A stretch of 64,000 bases of DNA. Origin: Fasciola hepatica (Eukaryota; Platyhelminthes; Trematoda; Plagiorchiida; Fasciolidae). Location of the stretch: positions 3,472,001 to 3,536,000 of the forward strand of contig CANUEZ040000028.1 in assembly GCA_948099385.1 (NCBI GenBank), in the 5' to 3' direction. The notes under the pieces were generated by a model. It was not told the DNA's origin. It did no database searches and worked only from the letters and a program-made list of their open reading frames with translations. The position numbers and the translations under genes were made by a program. Positions within the stretch are counted from its first letter, which is position 1, and each line of letters starts with the position of its first letter. Below, piece by piece: positions 47,201 to 59,250 of the stretch.

Positions 47201-47739
47201 CCAGACGGATATTGCTGTCAATCATGGAGCAGCAGCCGCCCGACGACAAGACGCTGAACACCGTCATGACTGAGGTGGAGCGAATCCTGAACAACCGCCT
47301 CCTGGTTCCAGTATTGAACGGCGACCCCACCCACCTGGCGCTCACCCCGAACGACTTATTGACGTTAAGGTCGAACGAGGGTTTCCGAGGGCCGGTAAAC
47401 CTTCGTGGGAGCTACCTCCACGGGTGGAAGCAAGCGAATTATCTGGCCAAGGTCTTCTGGAGGCGATGGCTACGGGAGTACCTACCGGCTTTGCAGACTC
47501 GACAGAAGTGGATGGCCAAAACAAGACCATTCAAGGTTGGGGACGTGGTTATGATCGCCGACGAACGCGCACATTTCAGCGCTTGGTCTTTGGGAGTAGT
47601 TACGGAAACCATCAAAAGCACTGACGAAATGATAAGAACGGTGAAGGTGAAGACAGCTAACGGAGTGCTCATTCGTGACATACGCAGTATTAACCTACTC
47701 GAGAGCGAAGACGGAGGAGCTGATAACCCTGTGGCCTAG
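44268..47739 (+). pseudogene. BEL/Pao Pol (RT, RNase H, integrase), two frameshifts
   Basis: The frame downstream of the TGA runs to about 44,718, where the reading frame changes within agcaaaaggg. The frame 44,783-47,191 has the RT (DLSADIREMFHQVKIP, box YVDDYLG), RNase H (ELHAFSDASEVGYGAVVY) and the integrase zinc-binding domain (HVHAMEGHAG…CVQCRRR). The integrase core follows, with D in TGLDYF and D in YSDNGSNSVGA. At 47,149-47,153 a run of five Cs, against six in element B, shifts the frame. The rest of the integrase and a DUF5641-type tail (FKVGDVVMIADERAHFSAW) are in 47,187-47,739. A tryptophan replaces glycine in the DYFGPL motif. This copy cannot make an intact Pol. Confidence 0.88.
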
Positions 47740-48438
47740 TAAACCTTTTTCACACCAGTAGTCGAGGTGGATAAAGAAACACCATATATACCACACAATC
47801 TCCGTCAAACACGTTAAGGTGCTCGCGGTCCCTTCGTTGACATTACAGAAGGTTCTTTCCGATATGTGGTGATGAGTGCGATTCCATTATACATCCCGAT
47901 ACATACACACATGCACGACGCACTCTACATCCCGTAAACCCATCATACATGTGACAGTGTTCTTTGTTCGCCTTTTGTTGACGCTACCGAATGCCCCTTG
48001 CACATGTGGAAGTAGTGGAGCTCAGGTCACACATGCATGCTACATTTACTCGTTTTCTTGCCACGCGGTCTTTTGTTGACATTGCAGAAAGTCATCCTTT
48101 GATGTGTAGTCATACCTGTGATTTCATTGTAACCCCAGCACACACACACACGCACACACACACACACTCAAGCACGTACATCCAGGACCGGACGGCTCCT
48201 TACGAGGACAACGTCTATGTGACCATTCACGCCCGCCATCGGTCATTTGGTCTTGTGGAAGATGTAGACTAGCCTCACGTCTATGTAGCCAATGGGTTAG
48301 GTGCGACCAGTAGTAGAACGTCGACGACGAGCATTAGACGCGCGCACTGACAGCAGGGCCTAGGCAGGTAGGAAGAATCAGTACCTTTATACCGAACCTT
48401 TGACTCTGCTAAGGATCCAGGAGGATTTTGGTGGGCGG
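47740..48438 (+). repeat. BEL A 3' untranslated region with three imperfect repeats and a CA tract
   Basis: Three modules begin with versions of tTTGTTGACaTTaCaGAA (about 47,830, 47,971 and 48,067). Each is followed by a variant of the block that ends in acacacatgcacg-like sequence. The last one runs into a CA tract at 48,139-48,170. The frames across it (for example 47,876-48,079) are composition artefacts. A purine-rich run (aggaggattttggtgggcgg) at 48,419-48,438 is the likely polypurine tract. Confidence 0.65.
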
Positions 48439-48817
48439 TGTAACAGCCGGTCGTGGAAAATCCCCCTTTTTCCCTCGCGATTCGGTGTTTTTTCCCAACA
48501 TCACCCATTTCCATACACTATTGACTTGTCTTTACGAACTGGTTGTTTTTCTGGACCAATTGTTGTTTGTTCGCGCCCAGAGCGCTATTTTGGCACATCC
48601 TTGTTCAGGACCTGCGTGACGCACGTGCTGTCTGCTCACACGCTGCTATTCGGTTTCTCGTTGTTGAGTCTTTGTGATCGTATTATTGAGGTTTGTATAT
48701 TGTTTATGTCATTGTTTATTTTAATAATCTAGTATCGTAGAATTATCACGGATAATCGCCTTCTGATTTCGGGATCCGTTGCGAATTTGGCTACGCATTG
48801 CTCAAACGTTCGTAACA
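48439..48817 (+). repeat. 3' LTR of BEL element A
   Basis: 379 bp, matching the 5' LTR at every position I compared. It is followed directly by the target duplication cagcg and then by CR1 LINE C. Confidence 0.93.
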
Positions 48818-50146
48818 CAGCGTGTGAGAGCTGGCCACCATCATAGGCTTTCGTTAGACTATCCATGACGGTAAGCATATTGGTGATGCATGATCTGCCA
48901 GGAAGAAACCCATGTTGGGACGGAGAGAGGATCTTATTTCTATGAAGATGGGAAAGAATCTCACTCTTAAGAATTCCCCCAAAAATTTTGCTGGGGAAGC
49001 TAGCGAGGCTTATGGGTCTGTAACTAGAAGCAAGGTGTCTACTACCCTTCTTATAGATGGGTGCGATGACTGCTTTTTTCCAGCTGCTGGGGAAAACCCC
49101 ATCATCAACACATCGCTGAAAAAGCGAGGCATAAGGAGCAGCTGATGTATCCGCGGCTTCCTTGAAAATATGGGGGCGGATTAGGTCAGGACCCGTAGAG
49201 CAATATTGGTTGCGCCGTCGGAAACCTTGAGCGACTGCACCAATGGGAATAGTGACGCGGTTAGGAGTAGTGGTCAGAGAACGGGTGCATGGTAGGGTGG
49301 GATGATATAGGCATGGAGCTAAAAATTGTACGGAAGTCGGAGCTGAGTGCCTCGGCTACTTGGCTAAGGGAAGTGATTGGAACTCCGGCACTATCTTTGA
49401 GAGCTAATGGCGTCGGAGCTGTACCCCTAAGACGGCGCATGTACTGAAAGAAAAACGCCTTATTGGTCCGTGCTCGATCAAGTACAGATCGTTGGACTGC
49501 ATTCTGATAGGACCCAATCTTGTCTTTGCATATGTTCCGTATGATCCTGAAGTCTTCTGCATCACGGGCAAGGTCTGTGGCTTTATATCTAGCAAAGAGG
49601 CGTGCGCTTTCGTCTAGAATGCGCCTAATGGGACGAGGGAGGGGTCGCTTAGCGGTCTGTGGACGACGAATTCTGAGGACAAAATGCCTATCAGCTAGGG
49701 AGATCAACTCTCTAAGATCCTCTGCCATTTCATCCGCAGAGTTACATGGGTTAGTTGAATTTAGCTGGGAGCGAAAAAATGCACAGACTTGGCCAAAATT
49801 GGTCCTTTTGTAGGATCTCAAAATTTTAGTTTCTGAGGGAAGAGGTGGCCATTTCACGATATAATCGAATCCAGTGAGAATGTGATCACTTTTGCCGACG
49901 GGTGGCAAGTAATGCACCACATCTGTTAGGATCAGATCATTGGTGATGACCAGGTCTAGTAGGGACGGGGCATGTCTTGTACGATATCTAGTCGGATCCC
50001 TTACGTTCTGCACCCGTGAGCTTTTCAGTACGAGATCAAGGAAGGATTTACGAAAGGTGATATCAAAGACATCAGCTCTTTGCCAGTTTGTATTGGGAGA
50101 GTTGAAGTCACCAGCGACTAACAGATGGGTGAAGTCTGAAACGAAC
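48818..50146 (-). mobile_element. CR1-type LINE C, 5' part (split by BEL element A)
   Basis: On the minus strand, the tail of the endonuclease (GDFNSPNTNW near 50,110) is followed by the frame 50,013-49,261 with LLDLVITNDLIL, GKSDHILTGF and the linker up to SHPTMHPF. The RT fingers are then broken, as far as 48,823. It begins abruptly at about 50,146, so LINE C is 5' truncated. The target duplication cagcg marks the break made by the BEL element. Confidence 0.82.
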
Positions 50147-51000
50147 TGTAAGGAACACAGAAATGAGGCTCACGTCACCAGCTCGTCCGACGGGATGAGG
50201 ACTTAGGTGGCACGGAAGTCCAGGGTGTGAACCGTCTGAAATGAGTAGCAGTGTCGGTAAGTCACATAACAGTTCAGATATCCGCGTGCCAACGGGTAAT
50301 ACCACACACACAGCACAAGTGAATGTGCTCAGTAAGGAACCTGCAGCAGAAGGCACAGCCGACAGGTAACGTACATTGAAGAATAAATCTGTCCCACAAG
50401 CCGGAGAGCAAAATGTACAGTTCGAGGGGCCCGAGGGCAGGAAGAACAAGTGTCCATGGTTTATTTGAACAAAATAGATGTTTTAGTCATTGTCATGAAG
50501 GGTTTGGTCTTGAAAGTCATCCGCGCCCATTGGTTTACTCGGGGCCTTCACTTCCGAAGAGAAGAAGGGGAGAAAGTACAAAGATTAGAGACGGGTAATT
50601 TAAACATCTGTGGTTCACTAGACCCATATCAGCAGCCGAATTCTGCGCCTCACGAATCGCATGACAATAAAATCCCTCAGTGACCACTTTAACCCGTGAT
50701 CTTATTCTACCTACTGGATGGTCTTTCTTCGGCTGTGGCACCTCTGTTGCCGATCATATTTTGCGATTCAAAGAAAGTTGTTGCTTTGGCGCGTGCCCAG
50801 GTGTCACTTGAGCGTCTATAATCCGGTTGATTCACTTGAGGGTTGCAAACTTCGGAGAATGTTGTGTGTTACACATCACCACCCCCGGTTTTTCGGCTTT
50901 TTTGTCCGTATCGTTTGCGGTTTTCTATATGGCACTGCCGCCACTGACTCTGGTTTTGGGCCGTTTCTACCTCGGTATCTGACCAATCTCTTTGGTGTCA
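50147..51000. other. No recognisable gene
   Basis: Short frames only. I found no motif and no link to the flanking LINEs. Confidence 0.4.
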
Positions 51001-52735
51001 TTCTTGCTCAATCTGGCGGGCGATAGGGCCCCACTGCTTCTGAAAGGGAATTCAGACTCTTTATACTTCTGCTCCAGAGCATCGGTTGTCCACCAAGCTG
51101 CCGTTTCCAATCCTGTTCAGCTGGCGCGAATAAAGGTCGATGAGATAAGTGCTGGGCGGGCATCAGTAAAACACGACCTGACCGCCATAGCCGATGAGGA
51201 ATAACAATACTCGAGTGATGAATAATCCACTCTGAATATTCTCCCCCGCAATTCGTCGTTACTGACTTGATGCTGCCACCTTCCAAGGTCGCGCGCGGGC
51301 GCGGTCCAAAAGTCTCGCTGTTTGACTTCCGAAGGATTTTCCAAATCGGAATCTCTTGCGCTACCCAAGATAAACGGAATGCCCCCTTCCTCTGTTCACT
51401 GAACTATCTTCCAGATCACCGGCAAAACAAGAAGCCATATGCAGTCAAGACCAGCATCCTGAAAGCTTTCGCGTTGTCCAGTGGTCTATCTCCGAGTGAG
51501 CCGGCCATACCAGATGCGAGATATTGTCAAGATTTGTATTCTGAACCCTCTCTCTTTTTCCCGGGACAGTTTGTCCGGTGAGCTGCCTTCCAGCTCACCG
51601 GTGACACTCACATAACAAGATAATCGCCAGATTCAGGACCAGTTGAGGTTTGGACTCGTACCCGTTTACTACCCCAAGACTTAAAGACATCAAAACTGTC
51701 TTTAGACACCTGTGGTCGAATACCTTCAGCCGGCGCAGATCTTTCTCTCGAACTGGCCGGGACTGGCTTCCATAAGGTAGCTCCGAGCAGACTGCCTCTT
51801 TTTTGACTCTGTCCTTTTGGGGGAAGGCCTGATGTCATGACAACGCCACGGGTGCCTTGGACTGGCAAAAGCCGGACAGGCCTCACAGTTGCTCGGAGAG
51901 ATCTTGTCTCAGATATCTCCATCAGTGAAAACTCAACTACCCATGTACGCAAAGCTGCTAACAGATTGCGAACGTTCCCCGCAAACAGTGAGTGCGAGAG
52001 GGTCTGCTTGTCAGCCTCGAAGATACCCTTTGCATTTGGATAGAGCAAAGTGCATGGCATACCAGGTGATTTCGACGGCCAAGTGGTTTTTGAGCTTCGT
52101 GGACGACTTGGGGGTCGTCTCCCAACAAGGCAACATCGTCAGAGTATTCTAAGTCAGTGACTTTGGAGACCGATAGAAGCTTCGCTCCACTGGTTGCAAC
52201 ACCATTAAGGGCTCTTTGGAGCAGATCATCCATTCTTAACTTGAAGGGGATCGGGGAAGTTGGTCATTTTTGCCGAACGCCACTTGGGACGAAAAAGGAC
52301 TCGGATAGTTGCCCACAGACCCTTGCTCTTCCAGGGGTCTGTCGATAGGGAGCTTTGAGGGTGGAAACGCACCTCTCGGGCAAGCATTCCGGCAACAGGC
52401 AAGCCCATAAAACAATCTTGTGGACGGAGTCAAATGAGGCATTATTTTCCAGAAACACAGTCATAGACGGCCTTTGATACCTATGGCGTTTTCCAAGCAG
52501 GAGCCGAAAAGTTCGTCCAACCGCGGCCGGGACGGAACCCAGCTTTTTCTTCAAAACAAAGCGGGTCACTCAAGTGAGAAAGTCGGTGGCGGAAAATGTG
52601 AGCCAGGAGGTTTAAAGAAACAGAAATCAGGCTAATTTCCTGATGATTAGAACCGCTATGAGATAGCAACCAAAGCCATCGCAACAAGTGCACAGTTGAT
52701 GGTTGTCTGAACAGAACAGAACTGAACCGGGTCTA
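51001..52735 (-). mobile_element. RTE-like LINE relic D, heavily decayed
   Basis: Minus-strand pieces include NNASFDSVHKIVLW and FVPSGVRQK (52,569-52,264), then VTDLEYSDDVALL (52,233-51,958), where YSDD stands for the YADD box. The C-terminal QHQVSNDELRGRIF is near 51,290. Stops and shifts occur every 50-100 codons. It is a different lineage from the RTE-like copies 1 and 2. Confidence 0.7.
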
Positions 52736-53217
52736 TAGTTCCCCAGATACCGACGGGCTTGGTGTCGCACCAATATAATCACACAACAGCGTCTTGCGCT
52801 TTGAAGGTTCGGAAAGCATACGCAACTTTTGCACGCAGTTATTCATGTCGTCCAGAAAGGCTTGCGACTCACTCGGATCTTCTTTGAGAAGAACCGCCTT
52901 GCGCGAATTCAGGGTCTGACACTTTTCAACTGGGGAAGGCTCGATACCACTATCCTCACATGACAAAGTCGCGGTTGCCGGGGCCATACAAATCACGAGG
53001 TTAAAGGGAAAATCAGAGGCGGGATAGCCCTAAAGTACTCCACTTTTCGTGGTGAATTCGGGTGAAAAATTACCGTGAGCCCGAAGTCGGCGTCGGTTGT
53101 TCATGAACAGGGACTTAATGATAGAAATGAGTTTCTCTGGTACACCCTTCAGCAAGAAGTAGCGCCAGAGAACTGTGCGGTTCACCGAGTTGAAGGCCGC
53201 ATTGAGATCAAGAAGAA
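52736..53217 (-). mobile_element. RTE-like LINE relic E, fused to Gypsy array 2
   Basis: The minus-strand frame ending at 53,030 has LLDLNAAFNSVNRTVLW and EFTTKSGVL. The frame 52,996-52,733 has VLLKEDPSESQAFLDDMNNC, the stretch after the active-site box. At about 53,213-53,218 the LINE sequence changes without a gap into the integrase of the Gypsy derivative, so an open frame crosses the junction by chance. Confidence 0.7.
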
Positions 53218-54432
53218 TGGACAGAATTGCGATAATGCATTGGGAAATTGTCCGCAGTTCGCTCGAGATCACTAAATGTTCCCGCATTGGTGTATTTGAC
53301 AGCACTCCTTAAAGTTCGCACAAAATTTTCAGCAATGTCATTCGACTGCGGATGACGTGGACGAGTCAACACATGATGGCGACCCACAGACTTCAATCAG
53401 TTTGTCACCTTTTCAGCAGTGAAATGACTCCCGTTATCAGTAACCCATACATATGGTACTCCTTCCCGGCTAAACGTCTTGCGAAGTAGTTATAGTAAGA
53501 TAAGAGCTCGATGAAGTGGTGAAATAAACCTCTGGTGACTTGGAATAAAACCGATGATAACGAGGGAGTAGTAACTGTACAGGAATGGTTCGCAGTAATC
53601 AGCATGAACGCGCTGCGAGGTTTCGCATGATATGGGCCACGGAGTACACTTGGAAAGTTCGGAATGAATTTTATGCACACAGTCGATGCAACGTTTAGCA
53701 AACTGGCATAAATCACTGTTCAGTTCAGGCCACCAACAGGTAAGCCGGGCCAAGGATTTCATCCTTTTAATGCCAAGATGTTCGGAATGCAAATCAGTCA
53801 AAACGGCCGACCGCAATGCAGGTGGTATAATAATACGATCATTGAAAGACAAAACACTATCACAAGTCACAGGAATGCCTCCGTAACGCTTGTAAAACTC
53901 CGGGAATCGACGTTTGATATCCACTTTCCAACCATGTCGAACGCAAGACAGAATAGCATGATAATACTTCCGAGTTTCACGAACTAGATCGGATCGATCT
54001 AAAGGAAGTGGCTGGGTTAACCAACAGTCAGAGGAGGTTTCTTCCGAAGTGGCGTAACGAGGCAGATAGTCCGCATGAGGAATAGTTTTTGCTTTACGAT
54101 GTTGAATATCATAAGAATATGCGCTAAGAGTAACATTTCACCGTTGAACCATGGCTGCGAATGATTTCGCTAACGAAACGTGTGGATCGTAAATGAACTT
54201 CAACGCCGCATGATGAGTCACTAACGTGAAGTGTGACCCAAACAAGTATTTGTAGTCGAGTGACTGCCCAAAACACAGCTTAAGCCTCGCGTTGTCTGTG
54301 AATATCCACGTTCTGCATGATTAAGTCGACGCGAAATGCACAGCACCGGATGATCATCCTGTGTTGAGCACGCTCCGCTGTCAGTGGGAGAAGCATCCGT
54401 ACAGGTCCGAATCCTGCCCCCGACACTAGATG

Positions 54433-54630
54433 TGGTAATTAAGAACCGAACTAGAGTAGTCGTACTATTCGCAATGAACGCAATATAGCTCCTGCCCGAA
54501 TTACGCGTAATTGAAGATCAAAAACACCGACTGGGGGGGCACACACTCGAACTCGTATTCTGCGCACTCCTAATGTACAAAAACATACAGACGCAACAAA
54601 ACAGCATGAAGTGGTCATTAACAATTACCA
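54433..54630 (-). repeat. Gypsy-derivative LTR, array 2 inner
   Basis: 198 bp of the LTR 1/2 subtype, with a G run (gggggg) where array 1 has gggtggg. Confidence 0.83.
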
Positions 54631-56240
54631 CATCCGCCGCAGCTAGAATGAAGTTCAGTTTTTGTAATTAGGGCGTTCTTTGTTCTGTAAACGTTCCGAT
54701 CTTCGGACCGTTTCCGTTGAAATGGAACTTGAACTGGGATCATATACATTTGGAAAGACTCAGAAAGATCAGAATTAGTATCAACCGGATTACAATCTGA
54801 AACAGGATTAAAGGCAATCTGATCTACATGTCTTCGATGAATGGAACCATCATTGAGATCCAAAATCTAACTAAGTGTTTTCCCAATTTGTCGAATACAA
54901 CGTCTGTTGAGGGTCTCAAATCATTTCCTCTGTGGTAAGCAACTTCCGAGGACTCGAGTTGGAGTAAATTAAGGCGTAGTGTACGGCTCTTGAACAGTCT
55001 CACCGGACTACTGCCCGTAGTTGAGTGGACAGAATTGCGATAATGCATTGGGAAATTGTCCGCAGTTCGCTCGAGATCACTAAATGTTCCCGCATTGGTG
55101 TATTTGACAGCACTCCTTAAAGTTCGCACAAAATTTTCAGCAATGTCATTCGACTGCGGATGACGTGGACGAGTCAACACATGATGGCGACCCACAGACT
55201 TCAATCAGTTTGTCACCTTTTCAGCAGTGAAATGACTCCCGTTATCAGTAACCCATACATATGGTACTCCTTCCCGGCTAAACGTCTTGCGAAGTAGTTA
55301 TAGTAAGATAAGAGCTCGATGAAGTGGTGAAATAAACCTCTGGTGACTTGGAATAAAACCGATGATAACGAGGGAGTAGTAACTGTACAGGAATGGTTCG
55401 CAGTAATCAGCATGAACACGCTGCGAGGTTTCGCATGATATGGGCCACGGAGTACACTTGGAAAGTTCGGAATGAATTTTATGCACACAGTCGATGCAAC
55501 GTTTAGCAAACTGGCATAAATCACTGTTCAGTTCAGGCCACCAACAGGTAAGCCGGGCCAAGGATTTCATCCTTTTAATGCCAAGATGTTCGGAATGCAA
55601 ATCAGTCAAAACGGCCGACCGCAATGCAGGTGGTATAATAATACGATCATTGAAAGACAAAACACTATCACAAGTCACAGGAATGCCTCCGTAACGCTTG
55701 TAAAACTCCGGGAATCGACGTTTGATATCCACTTTCCAACCATGTCGAACGCAAGACAGAATAGCATGATAATACTTCCGAGTTTCACGAACTAGATCGG
55801 ATCGATCTAAAGGAAGTGGCTGGGTTAACCAACAGTCAGAGGAGGTTTCTTCCGAAGTGGCGTAACGAGGCAGATAGTCCGCATGAGGAATAGTTTTTGC
55901 TTTACGATGTTGAATATCATAAGAATATGCGCTAAGAGTAACATTTCACCGTTGAACCATGGCTGCGAATGATTTCGCTAACGAAACGTGTGGATCGTAA
56001 ATGAACTTCAACGCCGCATGATGAGTCACTAACGTGAAGTGTGACCCAAACAAGTATTTGTAGTCGAGTGACTGCCCAAAACACAGCTTAAGCCTCGCGT
56101 TGTCTGTGAATATCCACGTTCTGCATGATTAAGTCGACGCGAAATGCACAGCACCGGATGATCATCCTGTGTTGAGCACGCTCCGCTGTCAGTGGGAGAA
56201 GCATCCGTACAGGTCCGAATCCTGCCCCCGACACTAGATG
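54631..56240 (-). pseudogene. RNase H-integrase internal segment, array 2 full unit
   Basis: Same order of parts as unit 1 of array 1: primer-binding-like site, RNase H, H2C2 zinc domain, integrase core and chromodomain-like end. It has the same TGA in RNase H (about 55,946) and the same frame changes. Small substitutions (LRLNL for LRINL, FNPVS for FNSVS) are confined to this copy in the window. Confidence 0.8.
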
Positions 56241-56433
56241 TGGTAATTGGGAACCGAACTAGAGTAGTCGTACTATTCGCAATGAACGCAATATAGCTCC
56301 TGCCCGAATTACGCGTAATTGAAGATCAAAAACACCGACTGGATGGGCACATACTCGATCTCGTATTCTGGGCACTCGTAATTTACATAAACATACAGAC
56401 GCAATAGAACAGCATGAAGTAGTCGTTAGCAAT
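56241..56433 (-). repeat. Gypsy-derivative LTR, array 2 outer (chimeric, cut by BEL B)
   Basis: 193 of 198 bp. The left ~90 bp are of the LTR 1/2 subtype, and the rest matches the divergent part of array 1 LTR 3. It stops at gcaat, where BEL element B begins, so it was the target of that insertion. Confidence 0.82.
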
Positions 56434-56811
56434 TGTTACGAACGTTTGAGCAATGCGTAGCCAAATTCGCAACGGATCCCGAAATCAGAAGGCGATTATC
56501 CGTGATAATTCTACGATACTAGATTATTAAAATAAACAATGACGTAAACAATATACAAACCTCAATAATACGATCACAAAGTCTCAACAACGAGAAACCG
56601 AATAGCAGCGTGTGAGCAGACAGCACGTGCGTCACGCAGGTCCTGAACAAGAATGTGCCAAAATAGCGCTCTGGGCGTGAACAAACAACAATTGGTCCAG
56701 AAAAACAACCAGTTCGTAAAGACAAGTCAATAGTGTATGGAAATGAGTGATGTTACGAAAAACACTGAATCGCGAGGGAAAAAGGGGGATTTTCCACGAC
56801 CGGCTGTTACA
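56434..56811 (-). repeat. LTR of BEL element B, left end (inverted)
   Basis: 378 bp, the reverse complement of the element A LTR with several substitutions. The outer end is the U5 end (tgttacgaacg). The matching LTR at the right end would lie beyond 64,000. Confidence 0.9.
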
Positions 56812-57514
56812 CCGCCCACCAAAATCCTCCTGGATCCTTAGCAGAGTCAAAGGTTCGGAATAAAGGTACTGATTCTTCCTACCTGCCTAGGCCCTGCTGT
56901 CAGTGCGCGCGTCTAATGCTCGTCGTCGACGTTCTACTACTGGTCGCACCTAACCCATTGGCTACATAGACGTGAGGCTAGTCTACATCTTCCACAAGAC
57001 CAAATGACCGATGGCGGGCGTGAATGGTCACATAGACGTTGTCCTCGTAAGGGGCCGTCCGGTCCTGGATGTACGCGCTTGAGTGTGTGTGTGTGTGCGT
57101 GCGTGTGTGTGTGTGCCGGGGTTACAATGAAATCACAGTTATGACTACACATCAAAGGATGACTTTCTGCAATGTCAACAAAAGACCGCGTGGCAAGAAA
57201 ACGAGTAAATGTAGCATGCATGTGTGACCTGAGCTCCACTACTTCCACATGTGCAAGGGGCATTCGGTAGCGTCAACAAAAGGCGAACAAAGAACACTGT
57301 CACATGTATGATGGGTTTACGGGATGTAGAGTGCGTCGTGCATGTGTGTATGTATCGGGATGTATAATGGAATCGCACTCATCACCACATATCGGAAAGA
57401 ACCTTCTGTAATGTCAACGAAGGGACCGCGAGCACCTTAACGTGTTTGACGGAGATTGTGTGGTATATATGGTGTTTCTTTATCCACCTCGACTACTGGT
57501 GTGAAAAAGGTTTA

Positions 57515-59248
57515 CTAGGCCACAGGGTTATCAGCTCCTCCGTCTTCGCTCTCGAGTAGGTTAATACTGCGTATGTCACGAATGAGCACTCCGTTAGCTG
57601 TCTTCACCTTCACCGTTCTTATCATTTCGTCAGTGCTTTTGATGGTTTCCGTAACTACTCCCAAAGACCAAGCGCTGAAATGTGCGCGTTCGTCGGCGAT
57701 CATAACCACGTCCCCAACTTTGAATGGTCTTGTTTTGGCCATCCACTTCTGTCGAGTCTGCAAAGCCGGTAGGTACTCCCGTAGCCATCGCCTCCAGAAG
57801 ACCTTGGCCAGATAATTCGCTTGCTTCCACCCGTGGAGGTAGCTCCCACGAAGGTTTACCGGCCCTTGGAAACCCTCGTTCGACCTTAGCGTCAATAAGT
57901 CGTTTGGGGTGAGCGCCAGGTGGGTGGGGTCGCCGTTCAATACTGGAACCAGGAGGCGGTTGTTCAGGATTCGCTCCACCTCAGTCATGACGGTGTTCAG
58001 GGTCTCGTCGTCGGGCGGCTGCTGCTCCATGATTGACAGCAATATCCGTCTGGCGGACCGGATCATGCGTTCCCATATGCCGCCTCAGTGACTGGCCTGT
58101 GGGGGGTTGAAATGCCAGCGTATGCCGTAGGCCACGGTTCGATTCTGCAGTTCGTCCCTGTTTATGTTCTTGTGCCAACGCTGCAATTCCCGTTGAGCGC
58201 CCACAAAGTTCGATCCATTATCTGAGTATATATCGGCCGGTACGCCTCTTCGGTTGATAAATCTTTGCAAGGCCAGTAGAAACGAATCGGTCGTCATCGA
58301 ATGTGCGACTTCTAGGTGCACCGCACGTGATTTCATGCACGTCATGATACATCCGTATCGCTTTTCTAATCTTTTCCCGCACTTGATCCACAAGGGCCCG
58401 AAATAGTCCAACCCGGTGTCACTGAACGGCCACCAGCCCGTAGTTACCCTGCATTCTGGTAGTGGGGCCGTGAGTTGTTTTCCTGCTGTGGCATTGCGTC
58501 TCCTGCATTGCACACACCGTCGGATTACGCGTTTTACAGTCTCTCGTCCTCTCAACAACCAAAGACGCTTTCGGATGACGCTCGTCACGTGACTTTCCCC
58601 GGCATGTCCCTCCACGGCGTGGACGTGTTGAATCATTAGCTCTACTACAGGTTGTCTCGCAGGCAGCAGTATAGGATACTTTGTGTCGAAGTTCAGGTGG
58701 GCGTTGGTCAGCCTACCATCCACCCGCAGCAGTCCGTTGATGATTTTGGGGTTTAAACGCTTCAGCTCGCCTCTTGGAGATGGCATGTCTTCATTGGTCA
58801 GCCCCACTTCTTCCGCCCTCTTGAGTTCTCGGGCGAAAGCCTCGCGTTGTATCATTCTGAAAATATCGTACTCTGCCGCTTGTAGCTCATCGGGACCTAT
58901 CGGGCCGACCGGTATCCGACCTGAGGGCCGTAGCCCTTTCATGACTAGTAAACTTATCTTGAACCTGGTTAACCAAACTAGCGAACGAAGCGTCTTCATC
59001 CAGGAAGAAAACCTGACCAGTCGCGATAAAATGGGCGACGCTTCGACGACGTTGGTTGCTATCACTACGCCTTTGATCTCCAGTTCCAATTCCGTAGGGG
59101 GTTTTAATTCGAACACGGGCCAGTCCTGTTTGGGCAATTGCAGGAAGTTCGGCCCTCTCGTCCACGTGTCCAGTTGCCTGAAGTTGTTCGCACCTCGGGA
59201 GCACAGGTCGGCCGGATTATCACCAGACCTGACATGACTCCACTGGTG
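57515..59248 (-). pseudogene. BEL B left arm: RNase H end, integrase, DUF5641-type tail
   Basis: On the minus strand from 59,248: HQWSHVRSGDNPADLCSRG (RNase H end), the H2C2 domain, the integrase core with TGLDYFGPLW and YSDNGSNFVGA, then TGA at 58,087-58,085. The integrase C-terminus continues in 58,066-57,515. The apparent ATG at 59,308 lies in the opposite arm's antisense gag, so it is not a real start. The right arm gives the same translation. Confidence 0.85.
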
Positions 59249-59250
59249 TA

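Larger units (their letters stand above)
42125..48817 (+). mobile_element. BEL/Pao LTR retrotransposon A (complete, 6,693 bp)
   Basis: Two 379-bp LTRs appear identical by eye and bound a gag-protease frame, a broken pol and a 700-bp repeat-bearing 3' region. The flanks show the 5-bp duplication cagcg at 42,120-42,124 and 48,818-48,822, a usual size for this superfamily. Identical LTRs imply recent insertion, into CR1 LINE C. Despite that, the coding region has an in-frame TGA at 44,265, a frameshift at about 44,718 and a lost C at about 47,150. The first two are shared with element B. Confidence 0.95.
53218..56433 (-). mobile_element. Tandem Gypsy deletion derivative, array 2 (truncated at both ends)
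   Basis: A partial internal unit (53,218-54,432) is followed by an LTR (54,433-54,630), a full internal unit (54,631-56,240) and an LTR missing its last 5 bp (56,241-56,433). The period is again 1,808 bp. Both units carry KSVGRHH and other bases that distinguish them from array 1, and all share the breaks described for array 1. The left end is joined to a LINE relic and the right end to BEL element B. Confidence 0.88.

Noticed and set aside
47876..48272. Small Cys- or His/Thr-rich frames after BEL Pol
   Set aside because: They fall in the repeat modules and CA tract of the 3' untranslated region and recur only because the region is repeated in elements A and B.
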